From positions 1-12,531 of the forward strand of contig JARLHH010000005.1 of assembly GCA_031292335.1 (NCBI GenBank): a DNA stretch of 12,531 bases, read 5' to 3'. Position numbers and translations under genes: made by a program. Source of the stretch: Candidatus Limnocylindrales bacterium. Its GTDB lineage: Bacteria; Chloroflexota; Limnocylindria; Limnocylindrales; CSP1-4. Below the pieces are notes generated by a model. The model worked only from the letters and a program-made list of their open reading frames with translations. It was not told the origin of the DNA and did not search any database. The first letter of the stretch is position 1. Each line of letters opens with the position of its first letter. Below are positions 1-8,847 of the stretch, piece after piece.

Positions 1-524
1 ACCAGGAGCAGGTCGAGCGGCGAGTCGAGGTCGATGCCCAGCCGCCATCGAGCGAGCCCCGAGACGGGCACGCCCGCCACCTCGGCCAGCCAGCGCGGCA
101 GCGGGTTGTCGGAGGGGAGGTCCGGCACGTCGCGCAGGTCGCGCAGCAGGGTCGCCCCGGAGATCGCGACGACGTCCGCCGAGTACACGTTGTTGGCGAG
201 CGCCGCCGGGTCGACCCGGCCGGCCACGGCCACGAACGCCCGCCGATCGGGGGTGGTCGCCAGCGGCACCGCGCCCGATCCCAGCACGACCATGCCGCCC
301 GCACCGCACTCGAGCGCCTCTCCGACGAGCCCGCGCAATCGGGCTCCGAACGGGAGACCGTCCGGCGGTCCGGCGATCACCCGGACGTCCGTCGCGCCGG
401 CCGCCTCGAAGCCGCGCCGGTGGCGTTCCGCCAGCTCCGCCCGGGCCGCGATCAGCGCCCGCTCCAGCGGGCCCGCGTGCGGCCCCGTTTCGGCGTGCAG
501 AATCCTGACGGCGACGGGTGACAT
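1..524 (-). CDS. Conserved protein of unknown function, C-terminus cut by window edge
   Basis: An open minus-strand frame starts at an ATG (524-522) and runs off the left edge, so 174 residues of a longer protein are visible. It begins MSPVAVRILHAETG and has a glycine/valine-rich stretch, GGMVVLGSGAVPLA, a conserved-looking segment, ALANNVYSADVVAI, and near the edge GIDLDSPLDLLL. The pattern of a VVLGS-type strand, then ADVVAI, then an ID-D-P-DLL segment loosely recalls GT-A-fold nucleotidyltransferases of the CofC/MobA kind, but I see no diagnostic signature, so this is only a fold guess. There are no signal peptide or membrane segments. Its start lies only 28 bases from the divergent folK start, so any promoter for one gene must overlap the coding region of the other. 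That the frame is a real gene rests on protein-like composition and the clean boundary with folK. Confidence 0.65.
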   Translation of the reverse strand, partial: MSPVAVRILHAETGPHAGPLERALIAARAELAERHRRGFEAAGATDVRVIAGPPDGLPFGARLRGLVGEALECGAGGMVVLGSGAVPLATTPDRRAFVAVAGRVDPAALANNVYSADVVAISGATLLRDLRDVPDLPSDNPLPRWLAEVAGVPVSGLARWRLGIDLDSPLDLLL

Positions 525-540
525 GCCCGAACGGTACCCC

Positions 541-545
541 GGAGG
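541..545 (+). promoter_or_regulatory. Shine-Dalgarno GGAGG that sets the folK start
   Basis: GGAGG lies 7 bases upstream of the GTG at 553. An in-frame ATG at 523 and a much longer upstream open frame also exist. Only the GTG at 553 has a strong ribosome binding site at normal spacing, and it places the start just before the first conserved HPPK strand. Confidence 0.7.
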
Positions 546-552
546 CGGCAGG

Positions 553-1164
553 GTGGGACGGGTGCGAGCGTACGTGGGGCTCGGGGCGAACATCGGCGAT
601 GCCGCCGGCACCCTGGCCGCCGCGGTCCGTGCCCTCGCCGCGCTGCCCGGTGTCCGGCTCGCAGGCGTGTCGCGGCTCTACGCAACCACGCCGGTCGGCG
701 TCACGGACCAGCCCGAGTTCCGAAATGCCGTCGTCGCGCTCGACGTCCCGGCCGGCCCGGATCCCTCCGCCGGCGCGCTGGCCCTGCTGATCGCGCTCAA
801 GGGGCTCGAGCGCGCATTCGGGCGACGCGACGGCCCGCGCTGGGGTCCGCGCGCGCTGGACCTGGACCTCCTGCTCTTCGGCCGCCATCGGGTCCAGGTG
901 GAGCGGCCGCCGGAGGCCCGGAGCGACGATCGGACCCGGGACGAGGTGCAGTGGCTCACCGTCCCGCACGCGAGCGCCCGCGAGCGCCTCTTCGTGCTGG
1001 CGCCGCTGGCCGACCTCGCCCCCCACCTGCGACCGCCCGGCTGGGGTGAGACCGTGGCCGCCGCGCGCCGCCGGGCCGAGCTGCGCGAAGGCGAGGCAGC
1101 AGCCAGCCCGCTCGGCGAGTGGGACGCGCCAGGCGGACTCTGGGCGACAGATCGAGACGACTGA
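553..1164 (+). CDS. folK: 2-amino-4-hydroxy-6-hydroxymethyldihydropteridine pyrophosphokinase (HPPK)
   Basis: HPPK transfers pyrophosphate from ATP to 6-hydroxymethyl-7,8-dihydropterin in cytosolic folate synthesis. The 203-residue product shows the family motifs: YVGLGANIGD (residues 7-16), then TTPVG and DQPEFRNAV (45-60), and the signature RWGPRALDLDLLLFG (96-110). Asp103 and Asp105 there match the Mg-binding aspartates of the family. LTVPHA and RLFVLAPLADLAP (135-157) close the fold. Between LLFG and LTVPH there are about 24 residues where the E. coli enzyme has about 8, an arginine/acid-rich insertion likely to lie in a surface loop. A tail of about 35 residues follows the fold. The GTG start is chosen because of GGAGG 7 bases upstream. 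The open frame extends far upstream of it, but that part is antisense to the divergent gene. It converges on purH with 64 bases between the stops, and I see no clear terminator there. Confidence 0.93.
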   Translation: MGRVRAYVGLGANIGDAAGTLAAAVRALAALPGVRLAGVSRLYATTPVGVTDQPEFRNAVVALDVPAGPDPSAGALALLIALKGLERAFGRRDGPRWGPRALDLDLLLFGRHRVQVERPPEARSDDRTRDEVQWLTVPHASARERLFVLAPLADLAPHLRPPGWGETVAAARRRAELREGEAAASPLGEWDAPGGLWATDRDD

Positions 1165-1228
1165 ACGCCGCCCGCCGCGACGACCGGGTCTAGACGCGCC
1201 GACGGGGCCCCGATCCGCCAGACGCCTG

Positions 1229-2776
1229 CTAGTGGCGGAAGTGGCGCCGCCCCGTGAAGACCATCGCCAGGTGATGTCGGTCGGCGACCTCGATCGCCAT
1301 CTCGTCACGGCGTGAGCCGCCCGGCTGGACGATCGCGGACACCCCGGCGATCGCGGCGTGGGCGATCGCGTCCGGGAAGGGGAAGTAGGCGTCCGAGGCC
1401 ATCACGGCCATCTTCGCCCGGTCGCCGGCGCGCCGGAGCGCCACCTCCACCGCCACCTGGCGGTTCACCTGGGCGGCGCCGATGCCGACCGTCTGGAGGT
1501 CCCGGCACAGGACGATCGCGTTCGAGCGGACATGGGCCACCACGCGCCAGGCGAACATGAGGTCGGTCAGCTCCTCGAGCGTCGGCCGGCGCTGGGTGAC
1601 CACGCGCAGCTGGCCCCGGTCGATGGCCGTGTGGTCCAGCGTCTCCACCAGCAGGCCGCCCCCGATCCGCTTGAAGTCGAGCGCGGCGATCCCGTAGTCG
1701 CGCAACCCGTCCAGCGGATTGGGCGGGACGAGGAGCACTTCCAGCCCAGGCCGCTCGGACAGGGCCAGCAGGGCGGCATCGTCGTAGCCCGGGGCAACCA
1801 CAGCTTCGAAGGTTCCCGCGGCGATCAGCTTCGCCGTGGTCACGTCCATCCTCCGGTTGACCCCGATGATCGCCCCGAATCCGGCAGCGGGGTCCGTTTC
1901 GAGCGCGCGCCGGTAGGCCTCCGGCAGCCCATCGTCCGAGGCAAGCCCGACCGGATCCGTGTGGCGAACCACGACCGCTGTGGGGGCGGAGAAGTCGCGC
2001 GCGATCACCCATGCGGCGTCGAGATCCAGGAGATCGTTGAAGGTGGGCGGGCGGCCCTGGAGCTGGACCGCATCCGCCAGCTTGCCGTCGCGGTGGGTCG
2101 TCTCCCGGTAGAACGCCGCCCGCTGGTGCGGGTTCTCGCCGTAGGGCAGGTCGGTCACCTTCTCCAGCACGATCGACACATGGGGCGGGAAGGGATTGCC
2201 CGTGATCTGGTTGAGGTACGCGGCGACCTCCGCGTGGTGCGCGGCGACGACGGCGAACGCCTCCGCGGCAAGCCGCTGGCGCAGCTCCGCCGAGACGCTC
2301 CCACGTTCGCGAATCTCCGCCACGACTTCCGCGTACGCGGACGGGCTGCTGACCGCGGCGACGCCGGCGTGGTTGCGCGCGGCCGCCGAAAGGAGCGCCG
2401 TCCCGCCGACGTCGATCATCTCGAGCGCCTCCTCGAGCGGGAGGCGACGCTCTCCGACCTGCGGGGCGAACGGCTTGACGGTCACGACCACGAGGTCCAG
2501 CAGCCCGATGCCGTGCTCGGCCAGCTCAGCGAGCTCTTCGGGCCGGTCCCGGCGGGCCAGGATCCCGGCGTAGACCGCGGGGTGGAATGTCTTCACGAGG
2601 CCGCCGACGAGTGGCGGGACGTTCGTCAGGGTCGTAACCGGGAGCGCGTCGATGCCGTCCGCGAGGAGGTGCTCCCGGGTCCCGTCTGTCGCGTAGAGCT
2701 CGACGCCGAGTCCGGCGAGGTCCCGGGCGAGCGCACTGATCCCCTCGCGATCCGCGACCGATAGGAGGGCTCGCAC
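1229..2776 (-). CDS. purH: Bifunctional AICAR formyltransferase / IMP cyclohydrolase, divergent active sites
   Basis: PurH catalyses the last two steps of IMP synthesis: formylation of AICAR by 10-formyl-tetrahydrofolate, then ring closure. The 515-residue length is normal. The N-terminal cyclohydrolase domain (about 1-195) has LVKTFHP (Lys62) and MIDVGG (Asp122). The C-terminal transformylase has YGENPHQ (about 211-218), the RHTDP segment (Arg271-His272), SNAIV (Asn419), ASDAYFPFPD and the ending MVFTGRRHFRH. Key family residues differ: NLYPF is TVKPF (Tyr to Lys101), SAAKNH is SAAARNH (Lys to Arg134), KHTNPCG is RHTDPVG (Lys to Arg271), and GAGQMSR is GAAQVNR. By recollection of vertebrate ATIC, these positions include Tyr104, Lys137 and Lys266. 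The open frame can begin at TTG 2785, but that abuts GGAGG with no spacing. GTG at 2776 sits 9 bases after GGAGG and is preferred. Family assignment is certain; full activity of both domains is not. Confidence 0.95.
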   Translation of the reverse strand: MRALLSVADREGISALARDLAGLGVELYATDGTREHLLADGIDALPVTTLTNVPPLVGGLVKTFHPAVYAGILARRDRPEELAELAEHGIGLLDLVVVTVKPFAPQVGERRLPLEEALEMIDVGGTALLSAAARNHAGVAAVSSPSAYAEVVAEIRERGSVSAELRQRLAAEAFAVVAAHHAEVAAYLNQITGNPFPPHVSIVLEKVTDLPYGENPHQRAAFYRETTHRDGKLADAVQLQGRPPTFNDLLDLDAAWVIARDFSAPTAVVVRHTDPVGLASDDGLPEAYRRALETDPAAGFGAIIGVNRRMDVTTAKLIAAGTFEAVVAPGYDDAALLALSERPGLEVLLVPPNPLDGLRDYGIAALDFKRIGGGLLVETLDHTAIDRGQLRVVTQRRPTLEELTDLMFAWRVVAHVRSNAIVLCRDLQTVGIGAAQVNRQVAVEVALRRAGDRAKMAVMASDAYFPFPDAIAHAAIAGVSAIVQPGGSRRDEMAIEVADRHHLAMVFTGRRHFRH

Positions 2777-2785
2777 CCGGATCAA

Positions 2786-2790
2786 CCTCC
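2786..2790 (-). promoter_or_regulatory. Shine-Dalgarno GGAGG deciding the purH start
   Basis: On the minus strand GGAGG is immediately followed by TTG (2785) and, 9 bases later, by GTG (2776). Zero spacing makes the TTG an unlikely start, so initiation at the GTG is inferred, three residues shorter than the longest open frame. Confidence 0.6.
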
Positions 2791-2851
2791 CGCGTCAGCA
2801 CAGCCGAACACAAGCCGCCCTGGGCGTCGGGTCGGCTTCGTACCTGGCGGC

Positions 2852-2881
2852 GAGTATACGCCGCGAGCATGGCATACTCAG
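2852..2881. promoter_or_regulatory. Probable divergent promoter region for purH and the membrane-protein gene
   Basis: The purH/membrane-gene interval contains an AT-richer island in GC-rich surroundings. On the minus strand TATACT (2858-2853) is a good -10 box, with CTGAGT (2881-2876) 17 bases upstream as a weak -35. On the plus strand CATACT (2873-2878) could serve as -10 for the rightward genes, without a convincing -35. The hexamers form an inverted repeat, GAGTAT (2852-2857) and ATACTC (2874-2879), so the -10 of each direction overlaps the -35 region of the other and the two promoters might interfere. A second repeat, GCGGCG/CGCCGC (2847-2852/2859-2864), brackets the leftward -10. No regulator can be named. 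Confidence 0.45.
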
Positions 2882-2967
2882 TGTCCGGCGCCGGGTGGCG
2901 GCGCCGCCGGTGAGTCGCGCCGTTCGCAGCGCCCGCCGAGCCCGCCAAGCGACGGAGGTCCGCGCCC

Positions 2968-3393
2968 GTGACCCGCCCGCCCTGGGAGTACCTGTTCAGC
3001 ACGTTCAACGACAAGGTCTTCCCGGACCTGTTCAACGCGATCTGGATCTTCTCCCTCGTCGGGATCGTTGCGATCGTGGTCCTGTACAACGTCCGGACGC
3101 GACAGCTTCGCCGCCACCCCCCGTACCTGGACCTCTACGAGTGGCTGCTCTGGACGTCGATCTCGCTGTTCTTCCTGCTGCTCGTGTACGCCATCTTCCA
3201 CTTCGACTTCATCTTCACGGTGGTCACGATCCCGATCGGGCTGGGGGTGCTGGCGTGGGTGCGCTTCGTCCGCTTCCCGCCCGAGCTGGCGCGCTACCAG
3301 CAGCAGCTTGCCAAGGCGCGCTTCTACTCGAAGCAGAAGTTCGCCCACCCCGAGTCCACGATCCGGCCCAAGCGGGCCCGCCGCCGCCGCTGA
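2968..3393 (+). CDS. Small membrane protein of unknown function, three predicted helices
   Basis: I do not recognise the family. The 141-residue protein starts at GTG with GGAGG (2954-2958) 9 bases upstream. Three hydrophobic segments are visible: about residues 21-41 (FNAIWIFSLVGIVAIVVLY), 59-78 (LLWTSISLFFLLLVYAIFHF) and 81-101 (FIFTVVTIPIGLGVLAWV). The loop between helices 1 and 2 is basic (RTRQLRRH), and the tail has PPELARYQQQLAKARFYSKQ and ends KPKRARRRR-like with five arginines in the last six residues. By the positive-inside rule the first loop and the C-terminus would lie in the cytoplasm, which is hard to reconcile with three full transmembrane helices, so one segment may be re-entrant or peripheral. 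There is no signal-peptide cleavage site or cysteine motif. The next gene begins two bases after its stop, so the two are probably co-translated. Confidence 0.8.
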   Translation: MTRPPWEYLFSTFNDKVFPDLFNAIWIFSLVGIVAIVVLYNVRTRQLRRHPPYLDLYEWLLWTSISLFFLLLVYAIFHFDFIFTVVTIPIGLGVLAWVRFVRFPPELARYQQQLAKARFYSKQKFAHPESTIRPKRARRRR

Positions 3394-3395
3394 GG

Positions 3396-3899
3396 GTGGA
3401 GATCCGTCGCTTCGGCGTCGGACACCGGCGCCCGGACGGACCCTCCGGGACGACGGGCGTCGCTTCTGCGGTGATCCACGCCGACGCCCGCGGCCTAGTC
3501 GCCGAGCTCGCCTTCGCGCGCCGAGCCACGATGGAGCTGCATCGAAGCGCGAACAGCGCCTGGCTCGTCGTCGTGGAGGGCGGTGGCTGGGTCCAGGTTG
3601 CCGATGAGAAGGCGCGCGTCGCTGCCGGCGAGGCCGTTCTCTGGCCGGCCGACCTGGAGCACGCGGCCTGGACCGAGCTCTCGGAGATGCGCGCGTTCCT
3701 GGTCGAGCTTGCCGGCGCCGACGACACGGCCGCGCGCGGGATCCTCGAGGGACGAGCGCTCGAGCTGACGCCGGGCAGTGGCGCGGATCCGGGACAGGCA
3801 GCGGGTGCCGGCGCCGTGCCCGCCCCGCCGGTCGAGGGCTCGCTGGCGCCGGGCTCGACGGCTGGCGCGAGGACCGCCGCGGAGGGCGAGCCGCTCTGA
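3396..3899 (+). CDS. Cupin-domain protein with low-complexity tail
   Basis: The product is 167 residues from a GTG two bases after the preceding TGA; the bases around the stop (TGAGGGTGG) may double as a weak ribosome binding site, fitting translational coupling. Residues about 20-105 look like a single small beta barrel of the cupin superfamily. ELHRSANSAWLVVVEGGGWV (47-66) corresponds to cupin motif 1, and GEAVLWPADLEHAAW (78-92) to motif 2 with a conserved Pro84 and His89. Motif 1 keeps only His49; the second histidine and the glutamate of the classical metal site are replaced (Asn53 nearby), so metal binding and enzymatic activity are doubtful and a ligand-binding role is possible. Residues 125-167 are a Gly/Ala/Pro-rich, probably disordered extension. 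A later GTG at 3471 is an alternative start. Substrate unknown. Confidence 0.72.
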   Translation: MEIRRFGVGHRRPDGPSGTTGVASAVIHADARGLVAELAFARRATMELHRSANSAWLVVVEGGGWVQVADEKARVAAGEAVLWPADLEHAAWTELSEMRAFLVELAGADDTAARGILEGRALELTPGSGADPGQAAGAGAVPAPPVEGSLAPGSTAGARTAAEGEPL

Positions 3900-4247
3900 A
3901 GGCGGCGGTCTGGATCGCGCCCCCTCGCATCACCAGACATCGGGTCGGTTCGGCCGTTGATCCCGCGGTAGTCGTCGGAGTGCTGCCTCTCGCACAGGCT
4001 CTCACCACAACGTGCAGGAGCCGCCGTCCGACGACCGCGCGCAAGCGGAACGGGGACAGTCCAAGCACGAGGGCGGCCTCGTGGAGCACGGACGCGCGCG
4101 GTATCGCGCCTGCGGCCCCGGGCATCCGGGCGTAGTCGCGGCTGCAAGTCCGGGAATCAACACTCTCGCAACTACCCCGCGGTCGAATTACGATGGCGGC
4201 CCTCGATCTGCCCACTGGCGGCGCGGCCCGGGCGGCGGCCTTGGCAG
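3900..4247. other. Gene-free stretch between convergent genes
   Basis: No open frame in this 348-base interval looks like a protein: the readable frames are arginine/proline/glycine-rich shadows without a ribosome binding site. It separates the convergent cupin and Nudix genes. It holds several inverted repeats, the best being the 65-base structure at 3971-4035, plus CGAGG/CCTCG (4068-4072/4077-4081, loop of 4). I see no U-tract terminator on either strand. A short less GC-rich patch, around 4180-4195, is unexplained. Confidence 0.6.
3971..4035. repeat. Nested inverted repeats, possible three-way-junction RNA or bidirectional terminator
   Basis: GTCGTCGGA (3971-3979) and TCCGACGAC (4027-4035) are perfect 9-base complements 47 bases apart. 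Between them fit two smaller stems: GTGC/GCAC (3980-3983/3992-3995, loop 8) and GGCTC/GAGCC (3997-4001/4018-4022, loop 16), stacking almost directly on the outer stem. An alternative GCAC/GTGC pairing (3992-3995/4012-4015) would compete. No known RNA family is recognised. In GC-rich DNA short stems arise by chance; the 9-base outer stem is the strongest part. Confidence 0.35.
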
Positions 4248-4892
4248 CTACCGCTTCGCGAGAACGGCCCCGAACTGGCCCAGGATGGCCGCCGTGGCGC
4301 CCCACACGATCCGGCCCTCGACCATGTAGGCCCCGTAGCGGAGGGGCCGGCCGAGCGGATCCGGGTCGACGATCAGGGGGGCAACGTCGGGCATGAACGC
4401 CGCCACCGGCGCCTCGAGGATGGCCGCCACTTCCCGGCGATCCGGCACGAACCGGGGCCGTCGCGCGGCGATCGCGACGATTGGCTCGACGCGGAAGTTG
4501 CTGGGTGGGATCCACAGCGCGTCGAGGGAGCCGACCACGTCGATGCCGTCGCGGTCCGGGTCCAGGCCGACCTCCTCGCGGGCTTCGCGCAGAGCGGTCG
4601 CGGCCGCGTCGGCGTCGTCGGGGTCGACCTTGCCGCCTGGCAGGGACACCTCGCCGGAGTGATCGCCGCCGTACTCGACGCGTTGGGTGAGCACGAGCCA
4701 TGCGTCCCCGTCCGGCCCGGGGTAGACGAGGACGAGCGCGGCCGCCGGCCGAGCGGTCCCGGGTGCCGCCGGCCGCTCGATCGGGATTCCCTCGGGCAGC
4801 CGCACGGGCCGCAACCAGGCCGGCGGCGGCGGGAGCGGGCGGCGCACGGCGATCATGCGCGCGCGAACCTCGTCAGGCGTCATCGGTGCCAT
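4248..4892 (-). CDS. Nudix hydrolase, CoA pyrophosphatase-like
   Basis: Nudix enzymes hydrolyse nucleoside diphosphates linked to another group. The 214-residue protein carries VLTQRVEYGGDHSGEVSLPG (67-86), which matches the LLT-R-H-G-V-PGG motif typical of the NudL/YeaB CoA pyrophosphatase subgroup. The Nudix box follows at about 86-110, ending LREAREEVGL with the metal-binding glutamates Glu103, Glu106 and Glu107. The early glutamate of the GX5E part is replaced by aspartates (KVDPDDAD), which I believe is common in this subgroup. The predicted product of CoA cleavage is 4'-phosphopantetheine plus 3',5'-ADP. It lies 70 bases downstream of clpB on the same strand, so it may be read through from the heat-shock cluster, but no functional link is evident. 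The start is ATG 4892; ATG 4883 is an equally possible second choice, and neither has a strong ribosome binding site. Confidence 0.88.
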   Translation of the reverse strand: MAPMTPDEVRARMIAVRRPLPPPPAWLRPVRLPEGIPIERPAAPGTARPAAALVLVYPGPDGDAWLVLTQRVEYGGDHSGEVSLPGGKVDPDDADAAATALREAREEVGLDPDRDGIDVVGSLDALWIPPSNFRVEPIVAIAARRPRFVPDRREVAAILEAPVAAFMPDVAPLIVDPDPLGRPLRYGAYMVEGRIVWGATAAILGQFGAVLAKR

Positions 4893-4962
4893 CGTAGTGC
4901 GGCTGCGCCGGGACTCCCCGCGACGCAGGGCCCCGCGACCGGGCTGGCCGACGCAGCGCCGG

Positions 4963-7707
<2,745 letters not shown>

Positions 7708-7771
7708 CGTGGTCTCGGATCCTTCCGGTCGGGGAATGCGGGGGTGGTGGCGCGGTGCGTCCGCAGGCTGA

Positions 7772-8797
7772 TCACTCGGCGGACCGCGGGTCGGGCTGGT
7801 CGACCGCGTCCAGGAACGCGACGGCCGCCTGTCGGCCCGCCTCGTCGAGGGAGGGCAGGACGACGCGGACCTTCACGTGGAGATCGCCGCGGCCCTCGCC
7901 CTTGAGACGGGGCATGCCCTGGCCGGCCAGCCGGATCACCCGCCCGTTCTGGGTGCCCGCGGGGACGCGGAGCAGAACGCGCCCGGTCAGCGTTCGAACG
8001 GGGACTTCCGCGCCGAGGAGCGCCTCGCCGAGCGTCACCGGAAGCTCCCGGCTCAGCGTCGCGCCCTCCCGGTGGAAGACCGGGTGCGGAGCGACCTTCG
8101 CGATGAGCACGAGATCGCGCGCCGCGGCGCCTGCCGCGCCGCCGCGCCCGCGCAGGCGGATCCGGCTCCCGGTCTCCACGCCGGCCGGGATCTTCACCTC
8201 CAGCCGCGCGCCGTCCACCTGCACGAGCCGGGTCGCACCCTGAAACGCCTCCTCCAGGCTCACGTCCACGTGCGCCTCCACCGCCGGTGCGGCGGCCTGG
8301 CCGCGCCCGTGCCCCGCGCGGCCCGGTGCGGTCGGCCCCCCGCGTCCGGCGATCTCGTCGGCGTCGTCCGGCAGGCCGCCCGCGAAGAACGTGCGGAAGA
8401 AGTCGGAAAAGTCGCCGCCGTCGCCGGCGAACTCGAAACGGATGCCGCCGGCCCCGGCGCCGCCCATGCCCGCGCGCCGGCCGGCCCCGGGCCCGCGCCT
8501 CGAGCCGAAGCCCGCGAAGGGACCGCCCGCTCCGAACGGATCGCCGCCGGGCTGGGCGCCCGCCCGAGCGTAGTCCTGCCAGTGCACGCCGAGCTCGTCG
8601 TACTGCGAGCGCTTGGCGGGGTCGGCGAGGACCTCGTTCGCCTCGTTGATCTCCTTGAAGCGGCGCTCGGCGTTCGTGTTCCCGGCGTTCCGGTCCGGGT
8701 GGAACTCGCGAGCCAGCTTCCGGTAGGCCTTCTTGATCTCCGCGGCCGTGGCGGTCTTCGGCACACCCAGGGTGGCGTAATAGTCCTTGTAATCCAT
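7772..8797 (-). CDS. J-domain co-chaperone without zinc finger (CbpA/DnaJ2 type)
   Basis: J-proteins deliver substrates to DnaK and stimulate its ATPase. The 341-residue protein begins with a complete J domain (about 1-70: [23 protein letters not shown] at 33-35, QYDELG at the end). A Gly/Phe-rich linker (about 80-145, [11 protein letters not shown] and similar) follows. The two C-terminal beta domains come next: [20 protein letters not shown] (about 172-191), [15 protein letters not shown] and, later, [14 protein letters not shown] and [10 protein letters not shown] segments. The four CxxCxGxG zinc repeats of class A DnaJ are absent, which makes it class B (CbpA-like). The linker is unusually long and arginine/glycine-rich. 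The start is well supported by GGGAGG a few bases before the ATG. It lies 50 bases downstream of lon. dnaK and grpE are not seen in the window, so the DnaK partner must be elsewhere. Confidence 0.94.
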   Translation of the reverse strand: MDYKDYYATLGVPKTATAAEIKKAYRKLAREFHPDRNAGNTNAERRFKEINEANEVLADPAKRSQYDELGVHWQDYARAGAQPGGDPFGAGGPFAGFGSRRGPGAGRRAGMGGAGAGGIRFEFAGDGGDFSDFFRTFFAGGLPDDADEIAGRGGPTAPGRAGHGRGQAAAPAVEAHVDVSLEEAFQGATRLVQVDGARLEVKIPAGVETGSRIRLRGRGGAAGAAARDLVLIAKVAPHPVFHREGATLSRELPVTLGEALLGAEVPVRTLTGRVLLRVPAGTQNGRVIRLAGQGMPRLKGEGRGDLHVKVRVVLPSLDEAGRQAAVAFLDAVDQPDPRSAE

Positions 8798-8847
8798 CGT
8801 CCCCCTCCCTCAGCGGCGCCGGAGGCGGGTGTGGGGTCCCGGTGCGA

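Noticed and set aside
1203..1212. Palindrome CGGGGCCCCG between the convergent folK and purH stops, as a terminator
   Set aside because: It has no loop and no U tract on either strand; a perfect GC palindrome of this size is expected by chance at this base composition.
1358..2764. Long plus-strand open frame opposite purH (468 codons)
   Set aside because: It is an antisense shadow of purH; the translation is Arg/Gly/Val/His-rich with no domain, and the minus strand encodes an unmistakable enzyme.
2878..4701. 607-codon minus-strand frame across the membrane gene, the cupin gene, the gap and part of the Nudix gene
   Set aside because: It crosses three genes in other frames and is Arg/Pro/Gly-rich. 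The part in the gene-free gap (about 3910-4180) reads slightly more protein-like (AALVLGLSPFRLRAVVGRRL), so a decayed gene cannot be excluded, but there is no ribosome binding site or recognisable homology.
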